Origin: Incurvaria masculella
Taxonomy: Eukaryota; Arthropoda; Insecta; Lepidoptera; Incurvariidae
NCBI GenBank assembly: GCA_946894095.1
Contig: OX335651.1
Location: forward strand, 14,964,501-15,028,500
Reading direction: 5' to 3'
DNA: 64,000 nt
Numbering within the stretch: position 1 is the first letter of the stretch; the number at the start of each line of letters is the position of its first letter. The translations under genes were made by a program, and so were the position numbers. Positions 1 through 11,950 of the stretch are shown piece after piece. The notes under the pieces were generated by a model. It did no database searches and was not told the origin of the DNA. It saw only the letters and a program-made list of their open reading frames with translations.

Positions 1-524
1 ATATAGCTTCCGAGAATACGGTGTAACGGGCGAACTAACAGGCGGCAAATCGCAGCGATACGGAATTTATATAATTCTTATTAATAAATGTAGGCATCAT
101 ACACCATATAGAGGAAATGACCTTGAGCTAACACACAATAATTACGTTTTGCATTCGACAACTGCGAACCTTGGAATGCAATGTTCACCATTTAATACAT
201 ATGTATGAGTTTTTATCTCATCTTAATGCTACATATTCATCTAATTTAAATATTGCTTCCAACTTCATATTTTCCTGCTGATACAAACGAATCTTTATAT
301 TTTTGTATTTATCTGTGTTGCCTACGTTCAAATAATGTATGCCATCGATATTCCTTTTGCGTACATGCGACAAAAATAGGGTCGTCTCAAAAAACCTGGC
401 TATGATTTTAGGGATGGTTCAGTGAAGTCAGGGAAGGGCAGGTTTTATAACAAATATTTTACGTGTCAGTGTCAAGTCCTAGTTAATATGAAGTTTATTT
501 TCCCAAAAATATTGTAAAGAGATC
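1..524. other. unassigned AT-rich DNA
   Basis: I see no convincing coding frame, RNA gene or recognisable repeat here. The sequence is AT-rich with short homopolymer runs. Confidence 0.5.
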
Positions 525-593
525 TTGATTGATTGATTGAAAATTCTTTATTACGCCACAAAAAAAAAAAACAATTTGCAAAAGAAAGTGTTC
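525..593 (-). mobile_element. LINE 3' end with (TCAA)n tail, fragment
   Basis: Read on the minus strand, this is a short 3' untranslated end: TTTTGTGGCGTAATAAAGAA followed by repeated TCAA units. On the plus strand it appears as tgattgattga, then aaattctttattacgccac. The same block recurs at 42042-42176, where it sits inside another repeat, so it is a dispersed mobile sequence. AATAAA close to the tail fits the end of a transcribed retroelement. The coding part is missing and I cannot name the family. Confidence 0.55.
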
Positions 594-599
594 TGATGA

Positions 600-830
600 T
601 TACTTTTGACGTTTTATATGGACGTCAATATAGTGTGGGCGTGGAGGGTCTCACAGGGAAGAGAAGCGTCGGCAAACCACCAACACGTTGGTCAAACGAT
701 ATACGTCAGACAGCAGCTGACAACTGGCAAAGAAAAACAGGAGACCGCACAACTTGGCGAAGCCAGGGGGAGGCCTACATCCAACCGTAGATAGCTAAAG
801 GCTAAAGAAGAAGCGGAATAAAGTTTTGTC
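600..830 (+). pseudogene. RTE-like LINE, carboxyl-terminal remnant
   Basis: An open frame ending at 790 has the end typical of RTE-type LINE polyproteins in insects: G-R/K-P-P-T-R-W-S-N-D-I, a spaced W, then D-R-T-x-W and E-A-Y at the terminus. In intact members this follows the reverse transcriptase domain. Only about 60 residues remain, so this is a copy cut short at its 5' side, as is common for LINEs. It abuts an oppositely oriented LINE tail at 525-593. The remaining ~40 bp after the stop are short 3' untranslated sequence (taaaggctaaagaag). The clade is assigned by motif memory only. Confidence 0.6.
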
Positions 831-955
831 ATCATTTTAGTGCCAGGTGCAGAGATAACACGTTTTTAAAATTTAGTTGGTTAATTACTTTAATTTTACC
901 GGGAAACTTAAAAAATCTGCTTATTATTTAAACAAAACATTATTTTTTTATTTTA

Positions 956-1341
956 TCTCTTCTCTACTTATATAAAAGGGAACGTCTGTCCACATGCACG
1001 AGGTAATCTCCGTAACCACAAAACAGATCAAGATGCGATTTAAACCAATTTAAAGAGAACATCGCTGGGAACGCTTTAACGTACATACCATTACGCTAAG
1101 TATCCAAAGGGCTGAGCAATATCAATGAAATTACTCTCAAACAAAATTAATACTATGCCGTGGCGTATGGTGGCGTTCACTATTTTCGCACCAATGTTCA
1201 GAAAGCGGATGGCGCAGAGCGGAATACCGACTCTTCTACACGTATTTTGTTCGGGAGGCTGAAGGTTCGAATCCTGGTAGCCTCAATTTTTTTTTTTCGT
1301 TTTTTTACATTTTATTGTTTATGGGGTCTCGCATATAATAA
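956..1341 (+). repeat. dispersed repeat, copy A of a tandem pair
   Basis: This begins with TCTCTTCTCTACTTATATAA and runs to a tail containing GGTTCGAATCCTGG, then CCTCAA and a T-rich run. The same order of blocks is seen at 1399-1783, including a shared middle block (GCTGAGCAATATCAATGAAA). The TC start and TATA-like leader resemble Helitron 5' ends, but I see no clear CTRR 3' terminus with a hairpin. The GGTTCGAATCC block resembles a pol III B box, although it lies near the 3' side. The class is undecided. Confidence 0.6.
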
Positions 1342-1398
1342 TTATAGCATGGATTAGACTTATCTCTACTCGAGGTAAACTCCGTAATAAATATTATA

Positions 1399-1783
1399 TC
1401 TCTTCTCTACTTATATAAAAGGCAACGTCTGTCCACATGTGAAAGGTAAACCGATTTACAGATTCAATCGCGGGGCTTGCTTTAGGATACATACCATCAC
1501 GCTAAATATCCTAAAGGCTGAGCAATATCAATGAAATTACTCTCAAACAAAATTAATACCAATTTTGTGGCGCATGGCGGCGCTACGTGCGGCGTCACTT
1601 TGCCCGCCTTCCAAATCTCCCTAAAATAGAAAGGATTAACAATTTTCGCGATAAAAGCAAGAAGCCAGTTGGCATAGCGCGTATAACCGACTGGTTCAAA
1701 TATGTTTTGTTCGAGGGAGGGTTCAAGTTTGAATCCTGGAAACTCAATTTGTTTTTTTGTTTTTTTTATCTCGCATATAATTT
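1399..1783 (+). repeat. dispersed repeat, copy B of a tandem pair
   Basis: This is the second, diverged copy of the repeat at 956-1341, in the same orientation and 57 bp downstream of it. It shares the start TCTCTTCTCTACTTATATAA, the middle block GCTGAGCAATATCAATGAAA, and the tail with TTTGAATCCTGG. The head-to-tail pair could come from local duplication or from two insertions at one preferred site. A short third start-like piece follows at about 1795-1850. Confidence 0.6.
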
Positions 1784-2070
1784 TTATGTTTTTTTATCTC
1801 TACTTATATAATCTCTTCTCTTCTCTTTATATATTATATAACAGGAACCATCTCAGCATAAGTTGCATTTCACTTAGTGAGCAGCAACGCTGATTTACGT
1901 CTGGTCCCTAAAACAATAAAATAAAAACCAAATCCTTCGAATCCTGTCGAAACATTAAAAAAAGAAAGAAAAAAAATAAGCAACACAATCCAAAAAAAAA
2001 GACAAAACCAAATATCAAAAAGTATTACACACACATCCGTTTAAAACATAAATCACATTTGAAGAAAAGG

Positions 2071-2207
2071 AAGAGATGGCGCCACGTGTACTCTCATAGA
2101 AAAGAATAACTTCTATCCGGGTAGAGATGGCGCCACGTGTGATTGCCGATTAGAAGATCATGGCGCGATAGATGGCGCGATAGATAGCGCGATAGATGGC
2201 GCTGTGA
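2071..2207 (+). repeat. minisatellite-like GATAGATGGCGC repeat
   Basis: Around 2160-2207 there are four imperfect copies of a 12-mer close to GATAGATGGCGC. Just upstream, AGAGATGGCGCCACGTGT occurs twice (near 2073 and 2125). I see no coding frame. It is probably a small tandem expansion. Confidence 0.65.
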
Positions 2208-2740
2208 AATTAAATATTTTCAAAGACCGAAATTCTGCAAATATTTTCGCCGCAACTATTTACTATAGCATTATATAACTTTATATTTATATTATTTGCT
2301 TTCTGTGTACAATAACTTTGTACAGGCCAGAACAGCATTAAATAAGGCATGGGGAACTATCTTTTGTCTCATAGAAGATCATGAAACATATGAAAATTTG
2401 TATGAGTACCCCATTATATCTTCAAACTAGGTATATGAAAACGCACCTGTTTTTTAATGAATAGTTCATATGTTTTTGGTCAAGAAATGGCGCTATCGCT
2501 GATTGCATTTATGTATCTTCTTTCGAGACTCCCTAATTGTACCTAATTTATATCGCATGGGTTTATTATTCCCGCAATTTTAGGACTAATTAGCATCAGG
2601 CAAAATTATGAGATGCGTGTGAAAATAAGCAGTGGTTTTAAATGCTTATAAATTAAGATCCGATGTAGACCTTTTGGTTTCCACGTCTAGCCTGATTCTG
2701 CTCACAACTTAAAAGCTATATGAAATCACTCTAAATTACC
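2208..2740. other. unassigned DNA
   Basis: AT-rich sequence with no gene or repeat I can recognise. Confidence 0.4.
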
Positions 2741-3163
2741 GGAGCGGTGAGCAGTGGGGTGAAATGCTTATAACTTGCGCGGGGACTGGCCTAGCGTACC
2801 AGAGGCCTGGGTTCAATACCGACTTGCACCACTGTCTTTCTCTTTCAGAGTTCGATAAGTGCATTTTCGTCACGAATGCGAGCTGCTCCATCATCCGGAA
2901 TCCATGTAAAACTGTAGGTCCCTTCACCTACTAGGTGGTAGGGTTTAAGCCCGCCCGGGTTGGTACCATCGCATTGGATGAAAAGATGGTCGAAGCTGGA
3001 ATGAAAAATTGTCCGTGTTTTCCATCCAGTTCAATGTAGCCGTGCTCATAAAGGGAAGGTCCTGGCATGGCACCAAATTCCTTCGGAAATGTGGTGCATT
3101 GGGGGCTGATATCATAACGGTAGTTGTGTGTAGCCATCCATGTCAGGTCGCATAAAAAAAAAA
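2741..3163 (+). mobile_element. tRNA-headed SINE, near full length
   Basis: The head carries pol III-like boxes, with GGGTTCAATACC as the B box. It is followed by CTTTCTCTTTCAGAGTT, then TTCGTCACGAATGCGAGCTG, then the body GCCCGCCCGGGTTGGTACCA, and the 3' part GGTCCTGGCATGGCACC. It ends with a TAGCCATCCATGTCAGGT-type tail and an A run. About a dozen copies of the same body are spread over the window on both strands. Here the head has an extra ~18 bp between the A and B boxes. It encodes no protein and would depend on a LINE for movement. Open frames across it are artefacts. Confidence 0.85.
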
Positions 3164-3209
3164 CTTGCGAACCACTCAACCGATTTATATGCGAATTGAA
3201 TCTACGTTT

Positions 3210-3410
3210 GGCGTCTCTGAGTGCGCTCCAGTTACGGATGGGTGACCATGTTCGATGTTGAGGCTGGCTGTGGTTTGTATGCCACGTAAAACTTTTGTAC
3301 ACCATTCGTAGGGTTCATTCCGCCTGGGATGATACATAGGTACCATCGCATAGAAGAAATGCATCATCGGGGCATGAAAATTGTCGTGTTTTAGATCCAT
3401 TTTAACGTGG
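3210..3410 (+). mobile_element. 5S-headed SINE, diverged copy
   Basis: ACGGATGGGTGACCATGTTC corresponds to the 5S rRNA internal control region (the TGGATGGGTGACC block). It is followed by the SINE body motifs GGTACCATCGCAT and ATTGTCGTGTTTT. The 5' 5S-like part and the 3' tail are decayed. It lies just downstream of the SINE at 2741-3163 in the same orientation and was probably a separate insertion. Confidence 0.6.
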
Positions 3411-3852
3411 AAGTACGTAAGTAAGAAATAAAATAAAAAAATATGCTGCGTTTACTGTTATTTTTACGAAGTTCGTCATTTACTTCCAGCAAACAGATGA
3501 TGTTATACAAATCACTATTCACAGTCCCCAAAGCAACAGTCTGCATGCCTCTCTGTTTCATTTTACGGCGCACATCATTTATGTTTTATTTGTATAAAGC
3601 TGACATCACGAAATTAGTCACAATATTGACGCGATAGTCCCCTTTCATGGTGTTTCATCGTCAAAAGCAGTTTGATTCCGAGCAAGGATTTGCTGAGCCG
3701 TCAAATTACACTTAAAATCGTATAAAATAATGCTATGAACATTTTCATAAGTTAATATCATATGGTGATATATACACACGCATTTTTTTTAAATGACGCC
3801 ACAATGCAAAAACAAGTCACAGTAAGACAAAACAAACAAGTCAAAATAGCCT

Positions 3853-4009
3853 AAGAACCGATTGCATACCGAGAGGGATGAGTTAATCAATGTTCAAATA
3901 CGTCACTTTCAGTGAACCGCATAGAGTTCCTTCCATACTGTCCCTACAAAGTGACGTGTTTAAGCTGACGATGATTTTGATTTTTTTCCCTTTCGTGCAC
4001 ACGGCCCTA
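3853..4009 (+). mobile_element. MITE, family with GTGCACGAAAGG ends
   Basis: This is a short non-coding element. Its right end (CCCTTTCGTGCACACGG) is the inverse of the left-end type (ACCGATTGCA...GAG). Internally it has GTGACGTGTTTAA and AGTTAATCAATGTTC. Related copies are at 31826-31987 (minus) and 39281-39821 (interrupted). The TIRs are about 20 bp and imperfect. I cannot assign a superfamily, because no clear target duplication is visible. Confidence 0.65.
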
Positions 4010-4220
4010 TGAGTTATAATACCAAATTACTTAATTATTTTTAAGATATTATTTAGCTAAGTGGCCAGTTCCGAAAACTTATAGTGAAACTTATAGTGCG
4101 CCCTATGTATTATAAATGGGAACGTTAGAATATTTCTTATTTAATTAATGCATATCGGCTCCACCCGTTATGATTAAAAAGTAGCAGATAAATAACATAT
4201 TTATTGACCAGCCTTTTGGG

Positions 4221-4308
4221 CTACCTACTTTTTATCTAGGACATAATTCAGCTCGACATCAGTCCAAAAGGACATGGACCCGAGCGGAGCCGGGTACCGC
4301 AGCTAGTA
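4221..4308 (+). repeat. Helitron-like repeat, 3' end fragment
   Basis: The sequence GACCCGAGCGGAGCCGGGTA followed by CAGCTAGTATTTT matches the 3' end of the fuller copy at 5330-5601. The CTAG-T end is compatible with Helitron-type termini, but this class assignment is tentative. Confidence 0.5.
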
Positions 4309-5329
4309 TTTTATATAAACGTGGAAAACGAAGGAGACGTAGACGGAGTACGTACGGAGCGCATCACAGTAAATGCCACTATAGGCGTTGGCATTGGCAA
4401 GTAAACTGTACGTAAGTCAAAATCCCACCATTGGACTTGTTACGGTGACACCGCTTGTACAAGTATTACCAAAAAATAGAGCTAAAAGGCGGACGGCCTT
4501 TTCTATTATAACTTCATCTTCTTGCTAGGTATATCGTAGAAAAAAATCTATGTAATCTAAAATGGCGGTGGTAGATCTACGTTTATTTACATCCGACCCC
4601 TCGTGGGCGCCCAGCAACTGGGTTTGTTTGTAAACAGTATTGTTTACAGCACTGACATAATCGAATGGTTCAGTTGCGACAACGTTGCGACGTTAGCCTC
4701 TGCTGCGCTGGTGACGTCAGGGCGAAACGTCACATCACATGATACTCAACCGCTGTTACAGTGGTGATCAAAAGTTGTTTATCACGACATTGCTCTATGT
4801 GGCGCATGGCGTCCGATCTATGGATCGCTCGAGGCGAGCCCCCCCGAATGTCGCCGATCTTTGCCGAGTGGAGCCGGACACTCTGGGAGCGCTGTTGCTG
4901 CCATTTTGTTTAATCAATGTGTGCACAAATGCTTTTAAATAAAAGCATTAATATCTAAGCGCGTGTGTCGCTTCCAATTCACTTCGAACTGATAATGTTG
5001 GCCGTGCGTTGAAGACGTCATCGAGCATGCCCCGCACATGCGCAGTGGCAAAGACGCAAATAGCAAATAGGCTGGCCCCACGCAGTTTTCGCGCGTTATC
5101 TGTTTGACGACCGCGACGGTTTTCTGTGAACCGCTCGCGAACTGTTTGCAAACATTGGAAGACGATGACGCGGTGTATGTTTACGTAAAGTGTATCGATC
5201 ATGTGACGCGTTCTTATCAAATGCATGCACATGCCTATTTATGGTAAAAGCACGTGGCTGGAATCTAAAATCATGCCATTTTCACATGTAACCTAATAGG
5301 TAAGAATCGTATTGAGTATGTACAATCGA
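4309..5329. other. unassigned DNA, moderate GC patches
   Basis: There is no convincing gene. Short open frames at 4739-4942 (+) and 4948-5232 (-) have no recognisable domain and no paired splice sites that I trust. GC content rises around 4650-5200. Confidence 0.35.
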
Positions 5330-5601
5330 TACTAATATTATATGTAAATTCGAAAGTAACTGTGTCTGTCTGTTGCGGTTTCATTCCTATACCACTGAAT
5401 AAATTTTGATGAATTTCGGTATAAAGTCAGTCTGGACCTTGGAGACATAGACTACCTTTTGTAACGAAAATTAAACACGAAGGGGATGACATAGGGAATG
5501 AAAATTTGTATTGGGAACTCATATAATATCCAGGAAGTAATTCGGCCCGACATAGGTCCATAACGACATTGACTCGAGCGGAGCCGGGTATTTAACTAGC
5601 T
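5330..5601 (+). mobile_element. short non-autonomous repeat, Helitron-like, complete
   Basis: This starts TACTAATATTATATGTAAAT, continues with CGAAAGTAACTGTGTCTGTC and a block around AATTTTGATGAATTTCGGTA. It ends with GAGCGGAGCCGGGTATTTAA and CTAGCTAG. I recognise this order (TACTAATATTATAAATGCGAAAGT to CTAGT) as a very common insect, especially lepidopteran, repeat type. Fragments occur at 4221-4308, 26705-26792 and 28420-28589. It is non-coding. The Helitron assignment rests on the CTAG end and the lack of TIRs. Confidence 0.6.
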
Positions 5602-5727
5602 AGAGCTATTTTTCGTTTAAATACCGATATCTAAGTGCATTGAATTAAGTGGAATTCAAATTGATTGAATTATATTTGGTGGCAGATTTATTATATGTGA
5701 AGCATAAAAATAAATGTTCATCCTCAA

Positions 5728-5810
5728 TAATAAAAGGAAGGTCCTGGCGATGGGCTAATATCATGATAGTGGCTGTGGTATTAGCCATCCATATGCAGTC
5801 ACATAAAAAA
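5728..5810 (+). mobile_element. SINE 3' tail fragment
   Basis: AAGGAAGGTCCTGGC, then GGGCTAATATCATGATAGTG, then GTATTAGCCATCCATATGCA and an A run match the last ~80 bp of the window's SINEs. The head and body are missing, and about 20 bp after GGTCCTGGC are deleted. Confidence 0.8.
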
Positions 5811-8800
5811 ATGCAGATGACGATTTTTAACGCAGTTGACCTTATAGTGTTAACCTCAAATCAATGAGACAACGGCAATGTGCGAACCGATAGAACAAAT
5901 AAAAAAATCAAGAACATAAATATATATTAATTTACATTGTTCATAAAAATACTTTCATTTTATATGATCTTTTGTTTATTTGAGCCAGAATTATTTGATT
6001 TAGACGTAAAAAAAGGTAAAAATATTTTTTAACTCAATGCGCTGGCACTGCGTTACCTACCCTGGCTGACCAATTGAGTGGAAGGTGACCTTTTGTGTGG
6101 GTCCAAATCTTAAAAGAACCCACATTCGAAGGAAAATACTCATTTCAATCTAAGATAAAGGAAGACGTTTTATGCACACGTTTGGGTCCCACCAATACTG
6201 TCAACATTGTATCAGCTACCCAGGAAACGATAATCAGTGACAAGTTTAACGGACGGAAACGTGAGGGAGATGAGTTCCTCCAATTATTCACAATTATACA
6301 TGCGAGAAGGCTCCCTGATCCTTTCCTTGCTTGCTTAGTTAATTCGATTTTAATGCGAGCAGTCTTGTATTAATTGAACATAATTATTGCTAACTTGCAG
6401 ACAGCGAGTAATAGGGACTTTACATTTGCACGGTCAGCAAATACATTGCTGTTTTTATAGTCCTTAAAATCTAAGAACCTCCAGATTGTCTAAGGCAACA
6501 ATAATACGCAGAAATCATATGGAATCAAGAGGCTATCTGCTCGTGTTTGAGCGACCCTCTGGTGTCCCACGAAGGAATGTGAGGCGGCCTGTGGAGCAGG
6601 CTCATAGAAGCTGGACCTGAAGCTGCGGGTAGGTGCGGGAAAGATTAGCTAAGGTAGCTGGAGAGTCGATCGACAACTTTCATAGTTTCATCGTTATAAT
6701 CTCCAGCGTGCGCCATTTCCCCAATCACTTGCCTTCCTCTTCCTGCTACAGCATTTATTGTGTCGTCTGTCCAACGAGCCGCTGGGCATATACTATAAGC
6801 TTACAATGCAGCGTACGTTTGCCGGTACGTGGTCTCTACTCCAGAACTCGTTGGCTCCATCCTCCGTGGCTCCATCTGTCATCGGTTCTGCCAGGTTGAT
6901 TTTGTGGGCGTGCTATGTCAGCCACTTTAGTTCTCTGGCGGAAAAATGGTGATAATTTTAAACAACGGCAGCCACAAGCTGTCATCAATTAGAAGGTATC
7001 ATTTTCAGCACCCCATTAGCAAATGTCCGTCTCAATAGTAAGCACTTCTTAAACGATTGTCCACTGGTTTTTTAAGCGACGACGCACACTTCCATGTCTC
7101 GAATTACCCTCTATGCGGACTGTAGATGGGCGATATTATAATTAAGTCGCATTAATGAATGTCACAGTGCCAGCGCTTGAGAGGTTAGCCTTGGGGCAAC
7201 CGAGCGAGCTTCGCCCCCTCACACTTATGTATACATGTACTTTTGTCGCGTCCGTGTGACGTTAATTCGCGCACTTTGGTCGCAGCGTGGTATAAAACCT
7301 GACCCTCCTCACCGGTTCTTCGCTCATGTTGGATCTTGGCCAATTGTTTAGATGATTCGAAATGTTCGAAGCGCAAGGAGCGCCCCTGACGCAATAGTTG
7401 AAAAGATAATTCATTTTAGCATTATGCGTCAACTTAATTTTTCAAATTTCAGCTTCTGCTACTCTTACATTTATACTAGAATATTCTATGAAACGTAATA
7501 TTGCTGCTTGATTCCAAAACATGATGGGAGGTATCCCCGCAGGGGGGATGTATCCACAGGGGGACTGTGTGCCCATCCTTGCCCCTACCTAACTGCGTCG
7601 ATGGGTCCATAAAGTTCGATTGCGTTTCCTTTTCAAATCGCGGCGCAGATTTTCGGCGATTGTTGAAAAATAATTTTATTGGTGTCGTCACCATAGTCGA
7701 TTTTGCCATTTTACTAAATTGGAGTAATATTCATACCCATCATCGATAATTACATAATTTCTTAAAAATCATACGGAAACAATGGCTTTCCGTCGCTTTT
7801 CACCATGACAGAAAATGTCATCCAGACTGACAGAAAATACCATCTTCTTTCCACGGTTCCATATGTTGACCACTATCGACTATATCGACATTGTAAGGCA
7901 AATAACAGTTGTGCACGAGGTGACTAGAGTAGCTAGTTGAAAGTAGGTCACTCGCTCCCATACGACACCGTTTTTAACTCAGCCGGTCGTTCCCTTTGCG
8001 AGCGGTCACAGGGGGTCACCAAATTACTATAAAATGTGGTCATTCCTTGCCACATTTATATTCTAGGTAGTAGCATTTTAAAGGGATAATGTTATATTTA
8101 TTTCTTTTAAGTAATTACAAAAATAAGTATTTTATGTATTTTGACTCGGCGAAGTTTCTAGTCGGTTATTCTTCATCCGTGGTATTCGAACCATTCTTGA
8201 AAAACCGGTCAAGCGTGAACGTGTTTTTGTCACTGCTGGACATGGAAGAAATTTACCCTCGCCCGATTATAATTTTACAATTTCATACAAAATTATCGCA
8301 TCAGAAATTTACCTTTTTTTAAAAAATTATGAGCGTCTTGTGCAAAAGTAATTCGTTGGTCCACAATAACGTAAGTGTACCTTATTAGTAATTATTTTCA
8401 GAATTTTCAAGCAACCGCTAACGGGAGAACAATTCGGGACAAAATGCGTGTGACCCACAAACACCAAAGCCAATTCCCTTTTTCGCTTTTTGCGAAGGGA
8501 CTGTAGAAATGCCTATTTATGTACACTAGATTATTTTTAATTATTATTCGTTCATTTTGTCGAAGTTTATTTTTTAAAAATTACAAAAATTAAAACAAAT
8601 TTTGCTCTTCGTTATGTAACAATGTGATCAGGTCTTTTTAGTAGTTTATGAGAGAAATAAAAAATAAATGAAACCTAAACATGCAAATGTTTAACTATAT
8701 TGTTGCCTCTGGAGTAGCCCATGCCTTTGAGGTCTTGCTTGCGGTGATTTTTTTACCTCTTTCACCTAAAATTATGCTTGAGAAAGGGGATGGCTGTACC

Positions 8801-9474
8801 CGGCGTGATGCTCGTGAACGGGTGCTGTTTGTGGGACTGGCCTGCTCCAATTGGCAACATTGATGGTGGGGATAGTCTTTGCAAGTAAACCAATATTAGT
8901 TAGAAACTGTTGCATATGGCATTATTCGTTTATTTTCATTAATTCATATTAATTTTGCGATTTACCTGTGTGCTTCTCCTATCATCAATATTAATGTCTT
9001 ACGGTTAATGTTACGAGAAATTCAAAAAAGGTCCTCTGGTACATAAATAGGTACCAATGACTGGTATGTAGGTAGTCATTGGCAAACGATTTTGTTTACT
9101 TAGATTTTGGTCACCGTTGAAAAAATGTCCAGCGAAGTTTCTTGTCAGTTCTTCCTCACTGTGTTTGTCGAATTGGCAAATGATTAAATTCGAGAGCAGT
9201 GTACTGCCTATGGATGATGAATAAAACATAAAAAATATTAAACTCGACTATCGAAAAAAATGCAATCTCTGGTCACTTCTTTGGTTTTAAAAAAATTATA
9301 AAAAAAACTAATATTTATCGGAACCAAACACTTAAAATATTCGAACGTAACTAAAACCCTTGTGATTTCCACAAAGGCAAGACATCCTATTTCTATAGGC
9401 AAGACTGATATTTCGAATAAGCCCTTGGGTGTAGGATGTCGTGTCAATTACCATAATGTTTTAGTTCAAAGATA
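5811..9474. other. long unassigned stretch
   Basis: I find no gene, RNA or repeat family here that I can support. The longest frames (6095-6373 +, 6633-6899 +, 7476-7709 -) are short, unlike any family I know, and lack flanking exon signals. Composition is mixed, with GC higher around 6550-7400 and AT-rich around 8050-8700. Confidence 0.4.
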
Positions 9475-9821
9475 GCTCTGACTATCTGTCAATCTATTTT
9501 TATCGAAAATAATCAGTGCGATACACATAATTGCGTAAACATAGACGAGATAAGTATATGCGGACGCTGCGATACACGTGTAAGGCTTGCTATAATAAAT
9601 ATGCAAACGGGCAAACTGTGACTGGGTCATCAAAGGTGGCTTTGTGGCTTATCAGCTTCAACTGACAACTGCTATAAAATCATCTAAATATCTGATTTAG
9701 GAGGATAGAAGTAGGCTGTCCTTATAATTATAGGAGCGTCGATTCCTTTCTAACTTTAAGAGCATCATCATACCTAAACATTTTGGACAAATTTTTGCGA
9801 TTAAAACGAGATAGTCAGAGC
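9475..9821. mobile_element. MITE candidate with GCTCTGACTATCT TIRs
   Basis: GCTCTGACTATCT at 9475-9487 has its inverse, AGATAGTCAGAGC, at 9809-9821. Partial similarity continues inward (TCTATTTTTATCG against TCGTTTTAATCGC). The ~347-bp interior has no coding frame. Only one copy is seen in this window, so the assignment as a mobile element is an inference. Confidence 0.45.
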
Positions 9822-11471
9822 CCGACGTCGCTTAGTTAGAGCAGCTGGAAATAATTATTTTTAAATGTGACCAACCCGCATAACGCGTGAAACCGTTTTT
9901 TTTATTGTTTCGTTTAAGAAATTGGGAAAAGTTAAACATGTTCTTCGCTGAATGGGTAGATAATGTTAAGATCTTCTAAATGGTATTAAAATAAATATTA
10001 GTTAACATCAATATAAGCCGCAAACTTGAAAAATAATATATTTTAACCTGACTTCAAAAAATATCAATTTCTGTAACATTTTTCTTTCTGCTTTGGTAGA
10101 TCGTTAGCTAGAATTATACATGTTTTTTTTCATGTTCTCATTCCATAGAGATCAGGAACATAACGCAATCAAACCATTCGCATTGGCTAGTATAACCATC
10201 TTAATTTGCTGACCGCACACGATCGACAATCATTTCGCTGGTAGAATCGCCGAAATTTCTTCTTTTTCTTCTTCTTCAGGCAAAAACCAAGGACGGATAT
10301 ATTTTAATTTTAAAATTATCAATAACCAGAGATTGTGCACTCAATGCTAAGTATTCACGAAATAAATAACAAAGATAATCTTGTTAGCCTTTTTGATATG
10401 ATTATAACACGGTTTTTAAAAGCGGTGCATTATGATTATCACTGTGGCTTAGTGCTACATTACTTGAATTCCGTCTAGGTTTTCCCTCCTAAAAACCGAG
10501 ATATACTTACTGGCATCGACATACTGGACCACGCGATATGGGCCTCGGTTATATTGTGATTCGAACGTTCTTGATCTTTGACCATTTAAATGGCGCATAT
10601 CATTCCAAATGTATCGGAATGCTTTGCATATGGCAGCCATCGAAGATGACAGCAGTGTATTAGGCACATAATTTACGTTTTTGGACTTTTGTGACAATAA
10701 TATATTTTCAATGCGAGGCAGACTTGGTACCATTAATTCATATAAGCATGCAGGTTGACCTTAGAGGTACCAGCACCAACGCAACCCGTAATAGATAACA
10801 AAAAGATAAGATCGAATTAAACCAAAAAAGATATTTTTTTTTTTCATTTTAAGAAAAAAATACTGTGATTGACACTCCCAAAATATACAAAGTTTGAGAA
10901 GACCCCGTGAGTGCCACACGCCCTGAGTGAGTATGTGTGCAAAGATCGGGAAAATAATAATCCCTATAGGAATATTTTAAGCGACCTGGAAATTATTAAT
11001 TAGCTTTATAACATAGAATTTTATCGCTGATATCAGGAAAAATATAATATTATTAGTTCGTCTCATAAATATTGTAATAAAATAATATTTCTATATGCAT
11101 TCAGTATTATTGTACATAAGACACAATACGCTGATAGGTCGAAGATTGGACTGAGTTGCATGTATGTACGTATGGACCAGACAGTTAAGTAAAAGCACAC
11201 ACCATATTAAATGATTTTTTTAATTATTATTGAAATTAGTAATTTTTTATTCGTATGTACGAAGTTATACCACGAAAATCATAGAGCTTTTAATGCCATG
11301 AAAAATCGGTCCATCCATACCAGTCATGCGAACATCCATTGAATATTGAATGCGTCATAACACAGTATACACCCAAATTACGAATTTCCTAATATTTGCA
11401 CTCTCTTAAAATTACCCTTACCAAAATCTCGCTGGACAACACAGGAGGGGTTTCGACTTAGATCAAAAGAA
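9822..11471. other. unassigned DNA left of the BEL element
   Basis: AT-rich and non-coding as far as I can tell. There is a CTT-rich run near 10258-10280. A 92-codon minus frame at 10455-10733 has no recognisable domain. Confidence 0.4.
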
Positions 11472-11476
11472 GAAGC

Positions 11477-11819
11477 TGATAGCGCCACCGACCTTCGACT
11501 AGTTGCAGGGCGCTTCGATCTGATAGTCCTCGCACTTTTCTTTATTTGCAGCCTCAGCAGCAGCAGCCTTCAGGCGACCACAGGCGGAGACCTTCCTCGA
11601 GCTAGGTCTTCAGGATAGCGCAGCACTTAAACACTGATGACCTTGAGAGTTTCGGCGGAACAGAATATCGCGAGAGCGCGGTTCGACTTTGCGTATGCGT
11701 CGTTCGTTGAGATTCAACTGTCAGTTTTGGCGCGGATTTTTGGTAGGAAGAGTGTGGTGGGGGGATAGGTATAGGTTGGTTTGTTTTAGAGCATGTAATT
11801 GTTAAGTGCGGCGTAACCA
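11477..11819 (-). repeat. BEL 3' LTR
   Basis: 343 bp, bounded by TG...CA on either strand. For minus-strand transcription this is the 3' LTR. It carries an AATAAA signal at 11541-11546 (read as TTTATT on the plus strand). No base differences from 17660-18002 are visible by eye. The 99-codon frame at 11602-11901 is an LTR artefact. Confidence 0.97.
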
Positions 11820-11826
11820 TTCCCCC
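11820..11826 (-). other. BEL polypurine tract
   Basis: On the minus strand GGGGGAA lies directly against the 3' LTR. This is the expected site and composition for the primer of plus-strand DNA synthesis. Confidence 0.7.
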
Positions 11827-11950
11827 GGCTTTGGAGGATTCCCTTTTAAGGGATCCTTCAATGAGATATAGCGTAAGTAAAGCGTTTATAAAAGTGAACA
11901 TTAATGAAATTAAAAAAAACTAAATCTAAACATTAATTAAATAAATGGAA

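Noticed and set aside
11602..11901. 99-codon minus frame right of the BEL polyprotein
   Set aside because: It lies mostly inside the LTR, has no domain, and its 11602-11819 part recurs in the other LTR.
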